From positions 204,889,148-204,953,147 of the forward strand of contig CM071598.1 of NCBI GenBank assembly GCA_036435485.1: 64,000 nucleotides of DNA. Reading direction: 5' to 3'. Source of the stretch: Saposhnikovia divaricata. Taxonomy: Eukaryota > Streptophyta > Magnoliopsida > Apiales > Apiaceae. The position numbers and the translations under genes were made by a program. The stretch's first letter is position 1, and each line of letters opens with the position of its first letter. Of this stretch, positions 22,220-35,371 are shown in pieces. The notes beneath the pieces were generated by a model, which was given only the letters and a program-made list of their open reading frames with translations, did not search any database and was not told where the DNA came from.

Positions 22220-23663
22220 TGTTCGCACTAAATCACGCAAGCGTACGCGATCACAAGTAATATCACAGTAAGTAGAGTTCGTTCCCACGAAGACCTGGTG
22301 TAATTCAGATTATGCATTTATGCAACAATGTATGATTATTATTCACTGCTAAGACAAGTATCAAAGTTGTGTTTTGTTTAACTAAAATATCTAACAGGCA
22401 ATTTAACAATACTAAGAATTAATTAACTAATGAGATTAAAATCGAATTACTTATTAGAGATAAAACATGGGATCCTAACTTCATTAAATACTTCGTTTAG
22501 AGCTGATCCCCTTAATCAATGTATGTGATGGTTATGACAACTAATCAGACAACATGAAATTAGTACACGCTACCTTTCGGCATACGTTTACCAAACCACT
22601 CAACATCCACAAAACAGATAGAGGATGGGCAGACACCAATTATGTTTAGACCCTATATATCTATAAGATTTGAAAACATAACGGTTTAAGTACAAGTTAT
22701 CCATTGAGATCACATAGGGCAGTGTAAGATGGTTAAAATTACACTACGAATCATGCATGTCAAACATCCATAAACCTATGCTAGCATGGCAAGTTCTAAA
22801 TCTCTATATCCACTTTCGCATTCAATAGAGATTAACAATACAACTTAGATGTTAGATACGCATCCAAGAAGAATTAGCACAACCATACGAGGAAATCAAT
22901 AATTCATCACACACAAATCTTTAAAGTAGTCAAACTACTAAATTCCGTAAATAAATCCTTTAGAATCCCATGACAACGATTAGTTCATATTCGAACGGCT
23001 CGTCATCATGGGATCTAGTGATAACAAGATATAAAACAAGATCTGAATAATAACGAGAGAACTAGAGTAATAAAGTTTAGAAAACAAATCCAAAACGAGC
23101 ATCCAAAAGTATCTCCTAATTAGAAGAATACAAAAGATGTAGATCTAGATCTCCGTTAGCTGTCACGATCTTCGGTAAATCCCTCTCTATCTTGTATCTC
23201 TTGTCTCTCCTCCATTTTCTATAAAAAAAACGTGCTCTTCTGTTGATAACATATGTTTATATAGCCTCCTGTGCCTTGGCCAACAAGAAAATTCCAAAAC
23301 AGAAGTGAATCAGGATTCTGGCAGGCCAACCCGGCGCGCCCGTGCCATCTAAAGCACGCCCACGTTTCACAGAATTCAATCAAGCGCACCCGCGCTTGTT
23401 ATAGCGCGCCCACGCTCTTCCTTCTGGGAAAATTTCTTCGTTTGCTAATTTTTCTTCTTTTTCACTCCATTTCTCTTGCAAGTCCCGTTCTTCAACTCCT
23501 GAGCTCAAAACCATCTCGTAATCATAGAAAAGACACCGTCCTGCCTCCAACTAGAAGTTCTACGCAACTCAACGAAAACACGTTAAAAACACGACATACT
23601 TGAGGTCAAGTAATCAATTTAAGCCGATACGAAGCATTCTAAGTGGATATGAAATCCACTTAT
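22220..23663 (-). repeat. 3' LTR of the second Athila-like element (main part)
   Basis: Homologous to 28738-30170. Interrupted at its end by a solo LTR; the last bases (CTTATCG, 24720-24726) lie on the other side. The end reads TCG rather than the expected TCA. Confidence 0.88.
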
Positions 23664-24719
23664 TGAAAGGCAGAGTGTGTAAACTTGTAACACTATAACT
23701 AATGTAACTCAGCTAAAGGAAAAGATACTTAACCAGAAGACAATCAAGAACAAGAAGCCACAAAGAAATCAACACTAAAAGAAGACAAGGTAATTGATAC
23801 AATTCAACATGTTAACTATGATCAAGCCAAGAAGAAATCAATGAGAGAAGTTCAAGTCAAAGTTGTTCATGCCTCAGTGATTTGACAAACCAAGAATCAA
23901 GATCATAACTATTAGTATCAATAAGACAAATTGATTTCAAGTGAACAAGAAGGAAAGCTAACATTGGAAAGCCTCATTACTAATTGAATATGGTAATTTA
24001 TTCAAGAAGCAAAAACACTATCAAGACTAGTCACTTATGAACCAGACCAGTGCATCAAGTGTCAGGACATTGATAGCAAGTTTATGTCAGTAACAAAGAT
24101 CCATGTTCAAGAGCTTGGTGAAGAATAAAGAAGACATGAAGATATCACAAGTTCAAGATGTGCATTGAAGTTTCAAGTTGAAAACCAGAATATTTTCTAA
24201 GTACTAAATATTCTAGATGACCAAGTAGAATATTTCTAAGTAGAAGTTCTACTTAGAAATTCGAGATGGCTAAGTAGAAATTCTCAAGTAGAAGTTCTAC
24301 TTAGAGTGCAGTTTCAACATGACACATGGCATCTTCTGATTGGCAGATTTCCAAGCTTTCAAGATAAGGCAAGATTTATGTGGACATCATTGGGCCACGT
24401 ATATCTTAGTCTTTGTAGACTACAGGACATAGATTACATGTAGTATAAATAGAAGTACTTGTGTAATGTTTTAGTGTGAGAGCAGTTCTTGAGAGAAACA
24501 CATGTAAAAGAGAGAGAGTGTATTCACAGAGCTTAGTATCATTCACTACTCTCTGAACTTCTGTTATACTTTGTAATGAATGTTGTAGCAACCACTTCAA
24601 GTTATATATAAGACATATATTCCTTGAATCTGTGTGTTCATTTATTGCATCGTATTTATTGCTTATCAAATTCGAAAAGTTGTATTCACCCCCCCTCTAC
24701 AACACATTTGGACCTAACA
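23664..24719 (-). mobile_element. Solo LTR, SIRE/Maximus-like Ty1/copia
   Basis: 1056 bp with TG...CA ends and a perfect target duplication CTTAT (23659-23663, 24720-24724). On the - strand it starts TGTTAGGTCCAAATGTG and soon has a C/G run (GGGGGGGTGAATACAAC), typical of SIRE-type LTRs. No interior or second LTR is present, so it arose by LTR-LTR recombination. Inside are copies of a palindrome around AAGTAGAAGTTCTACTT (about 24239-24305). Confidence 0.85.
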
Positions 24720-24726
24720 CTTATCG

Positions 24727-26124
24727 CACCTCCAAACTTAAATCGATGCTTGTCCTCAAGCATAAGCAGACTCGACACATACAATGCAATGCATGAATGC
24801 AACTAAATGAAAATGCAAAGATCCCCTCGGATTAACCATAACCAATTCTACAAGCAAATATCTCAAAGAATGCAATAACTCCAAACAGAGCTCGACTAAA
24901 TCCCCGTATACTAACATTACATGAACAGAAACGTGGGTGTGTGCTATGTTCATCCGATATACTTCCAACACTAGATCAAAGTCATAGCCTATTCTTCGCC
25001 AAAACAATCACAGGTTTATAAATAGAATGAACGCTAAACACTTCATAACTCAGATACACCTCCATCATCATTTGAGTTAGACAAGGATTCATGCTAAATT
25101 ACTAAACTAACTACGACACATATCACAACACACATGCTTATTTGACCGTGCAATGGATGAGGCCCCTAAAGACTTATGCAATAATACCCATGTAGCGAGC
25201 GTTGGGTTAGTGGATCCCAGACCGGAAAAGCCTTAGGTCACTAGGCACAAAGTCCCATAGAACTTAATTGCTCGAGTATTAAAGAGCTCACCCGTGGTCA
25301 ATTCTGCATACTCACATAACTCATTTTTTTCTTTCTTTTTTTTTTTCGATTTTTTTTCTTTTTTTTTCTGATTTTTTTCCATACACTAATAATTTGGAAT
25401 GAATGCGTTTCGCTCCATCTCATCTAACCCTAGATTACTCATAAAATATGAGCGGCTACTAGCCTTTTGACACCTAGCCTTTATTAACAACTAGCATGAA
25501 ATCCCTGGTTTCTCCCAAACTTATATTTTAGTGCTCCTACGCCATCAAGGGAATAAAAAACATTCTAAATATAAACAGGTGATTAAATCTCAACAACCAA
25601 ACAAGGTATGACCTGACCTAGTCCAAAGGCAAACAATGAGACTGTGTAAAGATTTTGTTTCTGAAACATGCAAGTCAATTCATAAGAACTTAAGTCAACC
25701 CTCTATTCATCATTACCACACTCAAATCAACATCGACCTACCGAACAGAAATAGCTAAGTCCTACGGGATCATGAAATATGCTATGCAAATGCAACTAAA
25801 TGGACTCACATGGAATACATAAACAAATATGCAAACAAATATGCTCTACATGAAACAGTCATGCAATAATGTGAATGAAACTACTACTACACATGCAATA
25901 TGATTTCTATATGAACACGACTCTACTACTACTAATCCTCAAATCACCCCCAAACTTAAAATATTCAATGTCCTCATTGAAGGCAATAAAAAGGATAGTA
26001 GAGAACATACCTAACTATCAGCAGGATCACCCTCTTCGGGTGGTGAATTAGGTGGTGGCTCATCGGGTGGTAGTGGGTTGAGTTCAAGTGCAAAAGCTTC
26101 CTCACTTGACAACTTACGTAGCAC
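24727..26124. other. Non-coding 3' interior of the second Athila-like element
   Basis: Opens with a polypurine-type tract on the - strand (AAGTTTGGAGGTG). T-rich runs at 25321-25378. No gene seen; small frames at 24756-25007 are not supported. Confidence 0.65.
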
Positions 26125-26922
26125 CTAAAAATTATTAGAATGTGCTAGCCCACGACACTTATGCAGAATGTCAACTCTTCTTTCCCATGGAGTTGCAGCT
26201 AACAACTGAAATATCCCCTTTCTTTCTTCATTCTCAATGCCAAAAACCCCTCTTGAAGCTTTTTCCATAGAATATGATTTTTTTAGCTGTTCCATCTCCT
26301 TCTTCACAATATTATCAACAACGTCCACCTTGAAACACTCCGCTGAATCTGACGGATATTTTGTTGCCTTCAACACATTGAAAGTAACTTTCTAATCATG
26401 CACTCTCACAGTAAGCTCTGCTTTTTGCACATCGATCAGAGTTCGGCCCGTAGCTAGAAATGGCCTTCCCAGGATGATGGGAATCCTCTTATCCTCCTCA
26501 AAGTCCAGTATAACAAAATCAACCGGAAAAATCAGCTTATCCACCTTCACTAATACATCCTCCACTATACCCCTCGGATACGTGATCGACCGATCTGCCA
26601 ACTGCAAGGTCATATTAATCGGTTTCGGATCAGGCAACCAAAGTTGCTTAAAGATAGACAATGGCATCGGATTAATGCTAGCTCCCAAGTCACATAAACA
26701 CTTGTCAAAAGATAAGTTACCTATGGTGCACGGTATGGTGAAACTTCCCGGATCTTTAAGTTTAGGAGGCAACTTTTGTTGCAGAATAGCACTACATTCT
26801 TCTATCAAAGCAATGGTTTCCAATTCCTCGAGTTTCGATTTCTGAGATAGAATACCCTTCATGAACCTAGCATAGCTCGGCATCTGTTCTAGAGCTTCCG
26901 CAAAAGGTATGTTAATATGCAA
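26125..26922 (-). pseudogene. Athila-like protease and following pol segment
   Basis: The protease shows CDLGASINPMP, with the active-site Asp followed by Leu where most have Ser or Thr, and the flap/second-half motif IILGRPFLATGRTLIDV. A TAG at 26389-26391 interrupts the frame, which continues in phase with FNVLKATKYPSD and ends near 26125, before any RT motif. The protease would cleave the polyprotein in the particle. The 3' coding region is lost. Confidence 0.85.
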
Positions 26923-27211
26923 CTTCTTGAAGACCTCAAAAAACTTGGCAAACTGCTTGTCTAACTTCTGCTTCTGAAGTCTTTTTGGATATGGAGGAGG
27001 TGGGTAGATCTTATTGTTCTCCGTAGTCTACTCCGAAGTAGATTTTTCAGCAGAATTTTTGCTCTTTTCCGCCTCGCCGTCCAACTAATCAGCCGCCAAA
27101 TCAATTTTTTCATTTTCTGTTCCAGGAGAGGGCGCGGGCGCGAGCGTGCTCCACCTTCTGTTGGTGAAGTCCTTCATCTTCCTGCACTGCTGATTTCTGA
27201 TCGTTTGTGAC

Positions 27212-27766
27212 TTATCCAGATCTCAAAGTAACTGTTTTCACCTGTTCTTTGACTTCCCTCTTGCCTGGATTAGCCTCTGTATCACTAGGAAGAGTTCCTT
27301 GTGGCCTATTCAACAACGCGTTAGCAATTTGACCTATCTGATTCTCCAAGGTTTTGATCGAGACCGCTTGGCTTTTACACATCAACCTCAATTCTTCCAA
27401 TTCATATTTTTCAGTAGAAGACTGCCCCACACTTGCATGAGACTGTTGTTGAAATCTCGGAAGTTGAAATTGGTGCCTTGGAGCATACTGCTGCTGAAAA
27501 CCAGAAGGATTGAATGGCTTAGCTCCATATTGCTGACCCTGAAACTGTTGATACGGCTGTTGTGGTTGTTGAATTTTATCTTGATTGTTGCTCCAGCTGA
27601 AATTAAGATGGTTTATGTTATTAGGATGATAGGTGGCTGGAGCTGGTTGCTGTGGTCTCCGAAAATTGCTCACAAACTGCACTGATTCACTAGATATGGC
27701 ACATTGATTCGTCTCATGTGCACCCGCACAAAGCTCACAAACACTTGCCACCTGTAAGCCACACAT
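27212..27766 (-). pseudogene. Athila-like gag C-terminus with zinc knuckle
   Basis: Contains CELCAGAHETNQC, a glutamine/proline-rich segment (about residues 45-115) and the ending NQIGQIANALLNRPQG...TLRSG, shared with the first element. It is separated from the N-terminal gag by stops. Confidence 0.85.
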
Positions 27767-28080
27767 TAATTATTCATAGAATTCACCTTCATAGTCGAAG
27801 CCTTTAACTGAGCTGCTATAGTTATAGCTGCATCCACTTCCAGAATTCCTGCTACTTTACTTTACGGTAGTCTCTGAGTTGGATTCTGATATTCATTAGC
27901 AGCCATCATCTCAATTAGCTCGTAAGCTTACTCGTAGCTCTTAGCCCATAAAGCTCCACCTGATGCTGCATCTAGCATTGGTCTTGATTATGCTCCCACC
28001 CCATTATAGAAACAATTGATCACCATCCAATCGGGCATTCCATGATGAGGACACTTCCTAAGCATCACCTTGTAGCGCTC

Positions 28081-28531
28081 CTAAGCTTCACATAAAGATT
28101 CTCCCAACTGCTGTGCAAATTGAGTAAGAGCGTTCCTGATTGCTGCTGTTTTTGCCACAGGGAAGAATTTAGTGAGAAATTTCTGAGCAAGATCCTCCCT
28201 TGTCACAATAGAACCTGCTGGTAGAGAGTGCAACCAGCCCTTAGCTTTATCCCCCAGAAAAAATGGGAAATGTCTCAATTTCACAGCATCCTCCGACACC
28301 GTTGAACTTGAAAATGTCATAGATCTCGATGAAGTTCCGGATGTGCATATTGGGATCTTCCGTTGGAGCACCCCCAAACTGAATTGAATTCTGTACCATT
28401 TGAATCGTGCCAGGCTTGATTTCAATGGTATTAGCTGCAATGGCTAGTCTGACAATGCTAGACTGAATATCATTGATTTTCGGTTGAGAATAATCCTTCA
28501 ATGCTTTCGTTGCTGCTGCTGGTTCTCCCAT
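28081..28531 (-). pseudogene. Athila-like gag N-terminal domain, frameshifted
   Basis: Starts MGEPAAATKALKDYSQPK, homologous to the first element. Near 28300-28310 the frame changes; the second frame continues with VSEDAVKLRHFPFFLGDK and QKFLTKFFPVAKTAAIRNA to a stop at 28081. Confidence 0.85.
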
Positions 28532-28712
28532 TTTTACTATTACTTCAAGTCCTTCTTCTTCCAGTTTATCCTTACCAGATTGAGAACGTGTTCGTATACA
28601 CGCTCAAGTACCTGAAACACATAGAACAAGCAAGATAAGTAAGAAAAATAATCCGAGTTAGTGAACTTTAACGACCACTGATGACAAGCACATAAACTAT
28701 ATTAAACACCGA

Positions 28713-28731
28713 GTCCCCGGCAGCGGCGCCA
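28713..28731 (-). other. Primer binding site, tRNA-Asp type
   Basis: On the - strand TGGCGCCGCTGCCGGGGAC, close to the Athila consensus, seven bases inside the 5' LTR. Confidence 0.85.
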
Positions 28732-28737
28732 AAAACT

Positions 28738-30170
28738 TGTTCGCACTAAATCACGCAAGCGTACGCGGTCACAAGTAATATAAGGTTAAGTTAAGTTCGT
28801 TCCCACAGAGACTGGTATAATTCAGATTATGCACTTATGCAACAATGTATGATTATTATTCACTGCTAAGACAAGTATCAAAGTTGTGTTTTGTTTAACT
28901 AAATTAACTAACAAGCAATTTATCAATACTAAGAATTAATTAACTATTGTGATTTAAACCAAATTACTTATGAGAGATAAACATGGTATCCTAACTTCAT
29001 TAAGTACTTCGTTTAAAGTTGATGCGTTTAATCATTGTATATTACAGTTATGACAACTAATTGGATAACATGAAATTAGTACACGCTACCTTTCGATATA
29101 CGTATACCAAACCACTCAACATCCAAAAAATAGATAGAAGCTGGGTAGACACCAATTATGTTTAGACCCTATATGTCTATAATATTTGAAAACATAACAT
29201 TTTAAGAACAAGTTATCCTTTGAGATTACATAGGGCAGCGTAAGATGGTTAAAATTACACTACGAATCATGCATGTCAAAACATCCATAAACCTATGCTA
29301 GCATGGCAAGTTCTAAATCTCTATATCCACTTTCGCATTCAATAAAGATTAACAATACAACTTAGATGTTAGCTACGTATCTAAGAAGAATAAGCACAAC
29401 CATACGAGGAAATCAATAAGTCATCACACACAAATCTTAAAGCAATCAATCTACTAAACTTCGTAAATAAATCCGTTAGGATTCCATGACAACGATTAGT
29501 TCATAATCGAATGGCTCGTTATCATGGGATCTAATGATAACATGATAATAAACAAGATCTGAATAAAAACAATAGTGCTAGAGTAATTAGGTTTAGAAAA
29601 CAAATCCAAAACGAGATCCAAAGTATCGCCTAATTAGAAGAATACAAAAGAAGTAGATCTAGATCTCCGTTGCTTGTCACGTGCTTTGGTGAATCCTTCT
29701 CATAATCTTGTTCTCTTGTCTCTCTTTTGTGTTTTCTTTGCTGTGTTTTTTTTTCTTGATGTTAACTTGTATTTATATAGCCCCACTCATCTTGGACAGC
29801 AAGAAATATCCAAAATTAAGTTAAAATAGGATTTTCTGTAGCCGGCAAAGCACTCCCACGCTACCCACTAGCGCGCCCGCGCTTCAACAAGAATTACCAC
29901 GCACACCCGCGTCTTCAAGCAGCGCGCCCACGCTCTGCTTGTCTGGAATTTCTTCAGCTTTTATCAGATTTTTCATGTTTTGACTCTAATTCTTCTGCGT
30001 GTTGCCGTTCTTCAATTCTTGAGCTCAGAACCACCAATAAACACTGAAATGTACTTCCTGCTTCCAGCTTTATAGTCCTGCACAAACTAACTTAAAACAC
30101 ATCAAAAACACCACATACTTGAGGTCAAGTTAATCAATTTAAGTCGATACGAAGCATTCTAAGTGGATAT
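28738..30170 (-). repeat. 5' LTR of the second Athila-like element, outer end missing
   Basis: Matches 22220-23663 but stops at AAGTGGATAT; the final ~15 bp expected (...CCACTTATCA) and the target duplication are absent. The sequence passes directly into TGTAATAACCCC. Confidence 0.88.
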
Positions 30171-33100
30171 TGTAATAACCCCGATTTTTTTCCGGATTTA
30201 TTATTATTATTATTTAAATATTTTATTGATTTTCCATAAAGGAATAAGAAGATTGTGAATATTTACTTTTAATTTGAATGCAGATATGTGTTTAATTGTT
30301 AATAGGTTATTCGGATAGACTGTATTTGGTACTGTCTGTGTTAGTAAAAAATGTTTATTTTATTAAAAATTTATATTTTTATCAATAGTGATAAATTGAG
30401 TTTGTTTTAAAATTTTATGGATCGAATTGGTATTTTATTGGTACAAAAATTATACCCGGTATTCTACCCGTGTACAAAAGTTTTATTTGTATAAATTATT
30501 AAAATGTTTAAAATTTAGGATTTTCACATTTTTGGTAACTTGAGATTATTTTAGAATTTTAAGGATCAAAACTATATTTTTCTCGTACTAAAATTTTACC
30601 CGGTATCTTATCCGTGCCCCATTAATATTTGGGTGCATTATTAAAATATTTGAAAATTTTGTATTTTATATTTTTGATCAATCAGGGAAAATTTCGTGTA
30701 TTTTATTGTATTAAAATATATTTTTAGTTGATTTTATTGTGTTTTGATTTATTTAAACGCATTATGATTTTTATTAAATAGGAAAATTATCCCATACGTG
30801 TTATGTGACTTCTGTGTAGCATAGATTATTTTATTCTATTTTTCTATAATTTTTATATTTTTAGAATACAGTTATTTCGCATTTTAATTTTCGGACCCAG
30901 CCCCTGTTCTGAATTAGAGGCATTGTTTTTGATAAAATTATTTTTTGTACAATGATAGGATATATAAAAATGCATTATTTTGTAATTTTTGTAATATTCA
31001 TAATTTTTGGGAAATTTTGATATATATATTACATTTGTTTAAAAATAAAAATTTTACATTTTTATCCATAAAAATTATTTTTAAGGCATAATAATTTTAA
31101 TTAGGGGTTAAAAATATTTTTTGGGTATTAATTTTCGATTAATATAAATAGGAATCAGATTTTTTTATTTATTTATTTATTTATTAATAATTCATAAAAT
31201 CAGATTTTTTTTATATAAATAAATATAAAAATATATTTTTCTCTCTCATGTTCTTGAGGATCAAATCCAAAATTGAAGGTGTTATTGATATTGGATTTTG
31301 GTGTTCTTATGCTCAAATCGAAGCTCTTGACATCTAGTTTCATAATCTACAATCCGTTTTTGTGTTGGGTAACTTTCCGATTTTATATGAATTTTCTTTT
31401 GAATCTGCAAATTAGGGTTCATGTTAGAATTTGGGGCTTTTTGATTCTTTGATTTTCCGGTTGAATTGATTGTTTGTATAGCTTCATATTTATTCCAGGA
31501 GTCCAATTATGTGTTCAATTTCAGTGTTGTATCCTAGTTTAATCAATTCGAAAATTAGGGTTCTTGAGCCTAATTTAGGACTTTTTGATTGAGTAATTTT
31601 CCGGTTGTTTTGATGATTCCAATAGCTTTATATGATGATTTGGAGTCGATTTATGTGGTCAATTGTATCATTATATTGCCGGATTGCGATATTCGAGTTT
31701 TAAGTTTATTTAGTTTCTTTAATCAATTCGTTCGTAATATCTGTTAATTGTTCGTGTTAGAGGTGTTAGGGGTTATATTACACGTGTTCTTAGCATCATT
31801 TTGGGATATAGAACAAGTGATTTGGTGTACGATTTCGTGTTCGTCGGAAAATGGATGAAGCTCGCCGGAGAGCTTAATTTTTTGGCCGGAATTGGCGATT
31901 GGTTGGCCGATTTCTGCGTTTGTTTTTATGGTTTGATTACTGGTTTGATTTGGAACGTATTGAAATCTAAAAATTTGAGAAACGGAGTTGTTTTTGGCCT
32001 CGCCGGAGTGTGGCCGGATTTACTACGGCCGGCATGAATAGGAAATTGGGGGGTCTCTGAAGAAGACGTGGGCTTTAAAAAAAAAAAAAAGTTTTACTTT
32101 TATTTACTTTAATTTACGTTTAAAAAATCTTTTAAATAATTCTGAATTTAATTATAAAATTCAGAAAAATTATTTCTAAAAATATTTTGGAAATTCAGAA
32201 TTTATTTCTGAATTAAGTTTTTATTTTCAAAAATTATTTTATAATTTTTTTTTATAAATTCGAATTTTATTTTCAAAAATTGGAAAAATACTTTTAAAAA
32301 TTCGAAAATTTATTTTTAAATTTCGAAAAATTATTTTTAATTTCTAAAAATAGTTTTAAAATTTTAATAAATTATTTTTAATTCGAAATTTATTTTATTT
32401 GATTATTTTAAATCTATTTAGCTAATATCTTAATTAATTTAAATTGATTGATTAATTAATAATAATCAATTAATTTAATTAATTAAATATTATTTAAATA
32501 TGATATAAATAATCAAATTTAATTATTTTGGAAAATAGAGTGATTTATTTATTTTCTAAATATTATTTTACCTTTAATATTTATTTCTTTATTTGTTTAA
32601 AAATAGAATAAAATTTTTTTAAATTTTAAAAATAATCCGGGAGTGATAAAAATATTTTTAAAATTCTTAGATTTATTTTTTTATGAGTTGATTAATAAAT
32701 AATTAATTTGAATATTCAATTAATTTAATTATTAATTGAATTATTCTTATTAATTGCGTATTAATTCAACCGTTTGTCCGTTTTCAACGAGAAAAGTATT
32801 TCTGGAATTAGAAAAATGACCCGGTTCTTATAAAAATAGTTTTAAGTTAAAATTCAACTTTTAAATTTGGATCGATTTTTTTACCAAACCATTTTATTGA
32901 GTCGGTTATATCCGATAATTAGGTTTTTGACCCGTTTTCTGTTTTAAAAATATTGGATAAAATCTTTTTATGATCTGATCAACGTGCTATGTGATTATGT
33001 GATCTACTTATTAGTCTCTTTACGTGCGATGTGAATTATCGAAGTGTTTACTTCGAGGGTTAAGCGTTGTAATTATATTTTTATTTCTTTATCGAGGATT

Positions 33101-33280
33101 AATTGGTAAGTATTGACTTAGGTTTGTCAGCGGAGATATAATGAAGAGGGTTGGAGATAGATGTGGTATTCTTTGTGGGTTATGAAAATGGTGGAGATGG
33201 ATACAGTATTATTTGTGGATTGTTGGATTTATTGTGAGGTGTCTTAACACCGGGAAAATATTTTTAAAATTATTTGTGGT
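30171..33280 (+). repeat. LTR-like fragment of another retrotransposon (Tekay-like start)
   Basis: Begins TGTAATAACCCCGATTTTTT, a start typical of long-LTR chromoviruses. It is very AT-rich, with internal repeats (TTTTACCCGGTATTCTACCCG, then a similar copy near 30595) and a GC-richer part around 31850-32040 (CGCCGGAGAGC...CTACGGCCGGC). No second LTR, primer site or coding region. The right end fuses to the Tat RT at about 33280. The class is inferred from the first bases and composition. Confidence 0.45.
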
Positions 33281-33880
33281 GGCACACTTGGCTGGATTCA
33301 ACATTATCTTATGGTGTCTGAGCACTTCAAATGCCTCTCTGAGGTGCTTAATATGGTCTGCCTTGATTAGGATCTTGACTAACATGTCATCAACATAGAC
33401 CTCCATGGTTTTCCCAATTAGATGAGCGAATATCTTATTCACCAATTGTTGGTAAGTAGCTCCTGAATTCTTTAGTCCAAAAGCCATAACAAGATAACAG
33501 AAAACACCAAAGTCAGTTATGAAAGATACCTTTGGGATGTCATCCTTATGTATCTTAATCTGATTGTAGCCACTGAAACCATCCATGAAACTCAACATCT
33601 CATGCCCAGCAGTGGCATCTATCAGCGTGTCAATCCTTGGTAGAGGGAAACAATCCTTGGGACATGCATCATTCACATCAGTGAAGTCTATACACATCCT
33701 CCACTTTCCATTTTCCTTCTTGACCATCACAGGGTTAGCCAACCACTCGGGGAACTTAATCTCCTCAATGAACCCAGCTTCTAAGAGCTTGTCAACTTCT
33801 TGCTTAATGGCCTCTTGCCTTTTAGGAGCAAAATTTCTCTTCTTCTGCTTTATTGTCTTCCGCATTGGATCGACATTCAA
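33281..33880 (-). pseudogene. Tat reverse transcriptase fragment
   Basis: Shows WRMCIDFTDVNDACPKDCFP, FMDGFSGYNQIKI and the active site YVDDMLVK. Homology ends at LNPAKCA (about 33281), after which the frame runs into unrelated sequence to 33209. The thumb, RNase H and integrase are missing. Confidence 0.9.
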
Positions 33881-34352
33881 CTTGTGAGTAATGAGTTAGG
33901 GATCAATCCCTGCCATGTCGGCCGCTGTCCAAGCAAACACATCACTATTTTCTTGTAAGAAAGTCATCAGTCTGCCCTTCAAGGGTTCTTTCAAAGAAGC
34001 GCCAACATACGTAACCTTTTCGGGGTCTCCGAGATCTAGAGGTGTAGGAACCAAATCTTCTGCCGGCTTCCCACGGTGTTCATCATCACCTCGGACATCA
34101 ATGCCTTCAATCGGAAGGACCTGCCCCCAACTCTATTGGCTCTCAAAGAAGCTACATAGCAACTTATAGCCATTTTTTGATCTCCTTCTGTTCTTCAACA
34201 CCATTGCGAGTTAGAAACTTAATCTTCATGTGATAGGTAGAGGCCACAGCCTTAAACGCATGAAGCCCAGTCCTTCCCAGGATTGCATTGTATGTTGAGG
34301 CTGCCTTGATTACTAAGAAGCATCTGAGTAGCGTCCTTAGGTTCCTACCCAA
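33881..34352 (-). pseudogene. Tat protease end and PR-RT linker
   Basis: Frame 34164-34352 contains FLVIKAASTYNAILGRTGLH and ends at a stop (KKWL). Beyond it, several frames carry the linker to RT. It is shifted relative to the protease start, so there is at least one indel near 34345-34352. Confidence 0.75.
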
Positions 34353-35151
34353 TAGTCACAGGCAGCTGAATGGTTCCTTCAACCTTGGATTCAACTAAAT
34401 TAAATCCATAGATAGGCATGTTGGTGGGGGTTAGCTGAGACTCATTATATCCCATCTTTATAAATGCATCATGAAATAGAATATCAACAGAAGCTCCATT
34501 GTCTATCAAGACTCGTTTTACTTCTGAGTTGCCAATCACATGAGTTATGACCAACGGGTCGTCATGGGGGAACTTCACCCCTTCCAAGTCTGAATCATCA
34601 AAACCGATCACTAGCTCAGTTTTCACACGCTTCGGGGCCTCTCCCACGATGTGCATCATTTCTCTGGCATAAGCCTTTCGAGAGTTCCTTATCGTTCCGA
34701 CCGCTGTCGTGCCGACCGCTGTCGGGCCTCCCCAAATCATATTGATAATCGGCCCTCGGGGCAGTAGGTTACGATCACGGTCATTATCCCTACGATCATT
34801 GTTCTTCCTGTCATAATCCCTTATTTGATTTCCACGTTCTTCACACTTCGTGAAGTGGCTTAGTTTCCCTCTTCGGATCAAGAATTCAATCTCGTCCTTT
34901 AGTTGTCTACAATTTTCGGTGTCATGTCCCACATCTTTGTGAAACCTAAAATACTGATCCTTGTTCCACTTTGAGGGGTCACCCCTGAGTGGCTTCGGCC
35001 ATCGAAAGTCCTTATCCTTCTCGATCTCTAACAAGATCTGACTCCTAGGAGTATTCAACCTTGCATATTCAGAAAATCTTGGTCCCAAACTCTTCTTAGG
35101 TGTACTCTTGCTCTTGCTTTCACTTTCTAGAGTCGTTGTTGTTCCCTCCAT
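34345..35151 (-). pseudogene. Tat gag C-terminus and protease start
   Basis: The gag knuckle-like motif FHKDVGHDTENC lacks the first Cys of the usual CxxH form (Phe in its place). The arginine/asparagine-rich linker follows. The protease active site is LIDNGASVDILF, with Asn where most have Ser or Thr after Asp. 268 codons. Confidence 0.85.
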
Positions 35152-35317
35152 TACCTACTATGGCCTCTTTCTTCATGCTATCCTCAGCTTTAATGTACTT
35201 ATCAGCCCTTCGTTGTAGCTCAGCCATATTCTCAGGGGGATGCTTTGCCAATGACCTCTTAAAGAAAAGATCAGTAGTTCCATGCTCCAGGGCTACCATG
35301 GCCACCTTATTGTCCAA
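35120..35317 (-). pseudogene. Tat gag middle segment
   Basis: LAKHPPENMAELQRRADKYI is the conserved end of the Tat gag domain. Different frame from the segments on both sides. Confidence 0.75.
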
Positions 35318-35371
35318 GTCGGTGATATTTAGAGTCTCCTTGGTGAATCGCTTGAGATAGTCTCTCAGATT

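Larger units (their letters stand above)
22220..30170 (-). mobile_element. Second Athila-like non-autonomous element, right end truncated
   Basis: LTRs begin TGTTCGCACTAAATCACGC at 22220 and at 28738. The 5' flank is GTTAT; no matching duplication is found because the outer ~15 bp of the right LTR are missing. A tRNA-Asp-type primer site adjoins the right LTR, so the orientation is -. The interior carries gag and protease but no RT or integrase. The LTRs share motifs and layout with the first element but are clearly a different subfamily. The left LTR is interrupted by a solo LTR. Confidence 0.88.
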
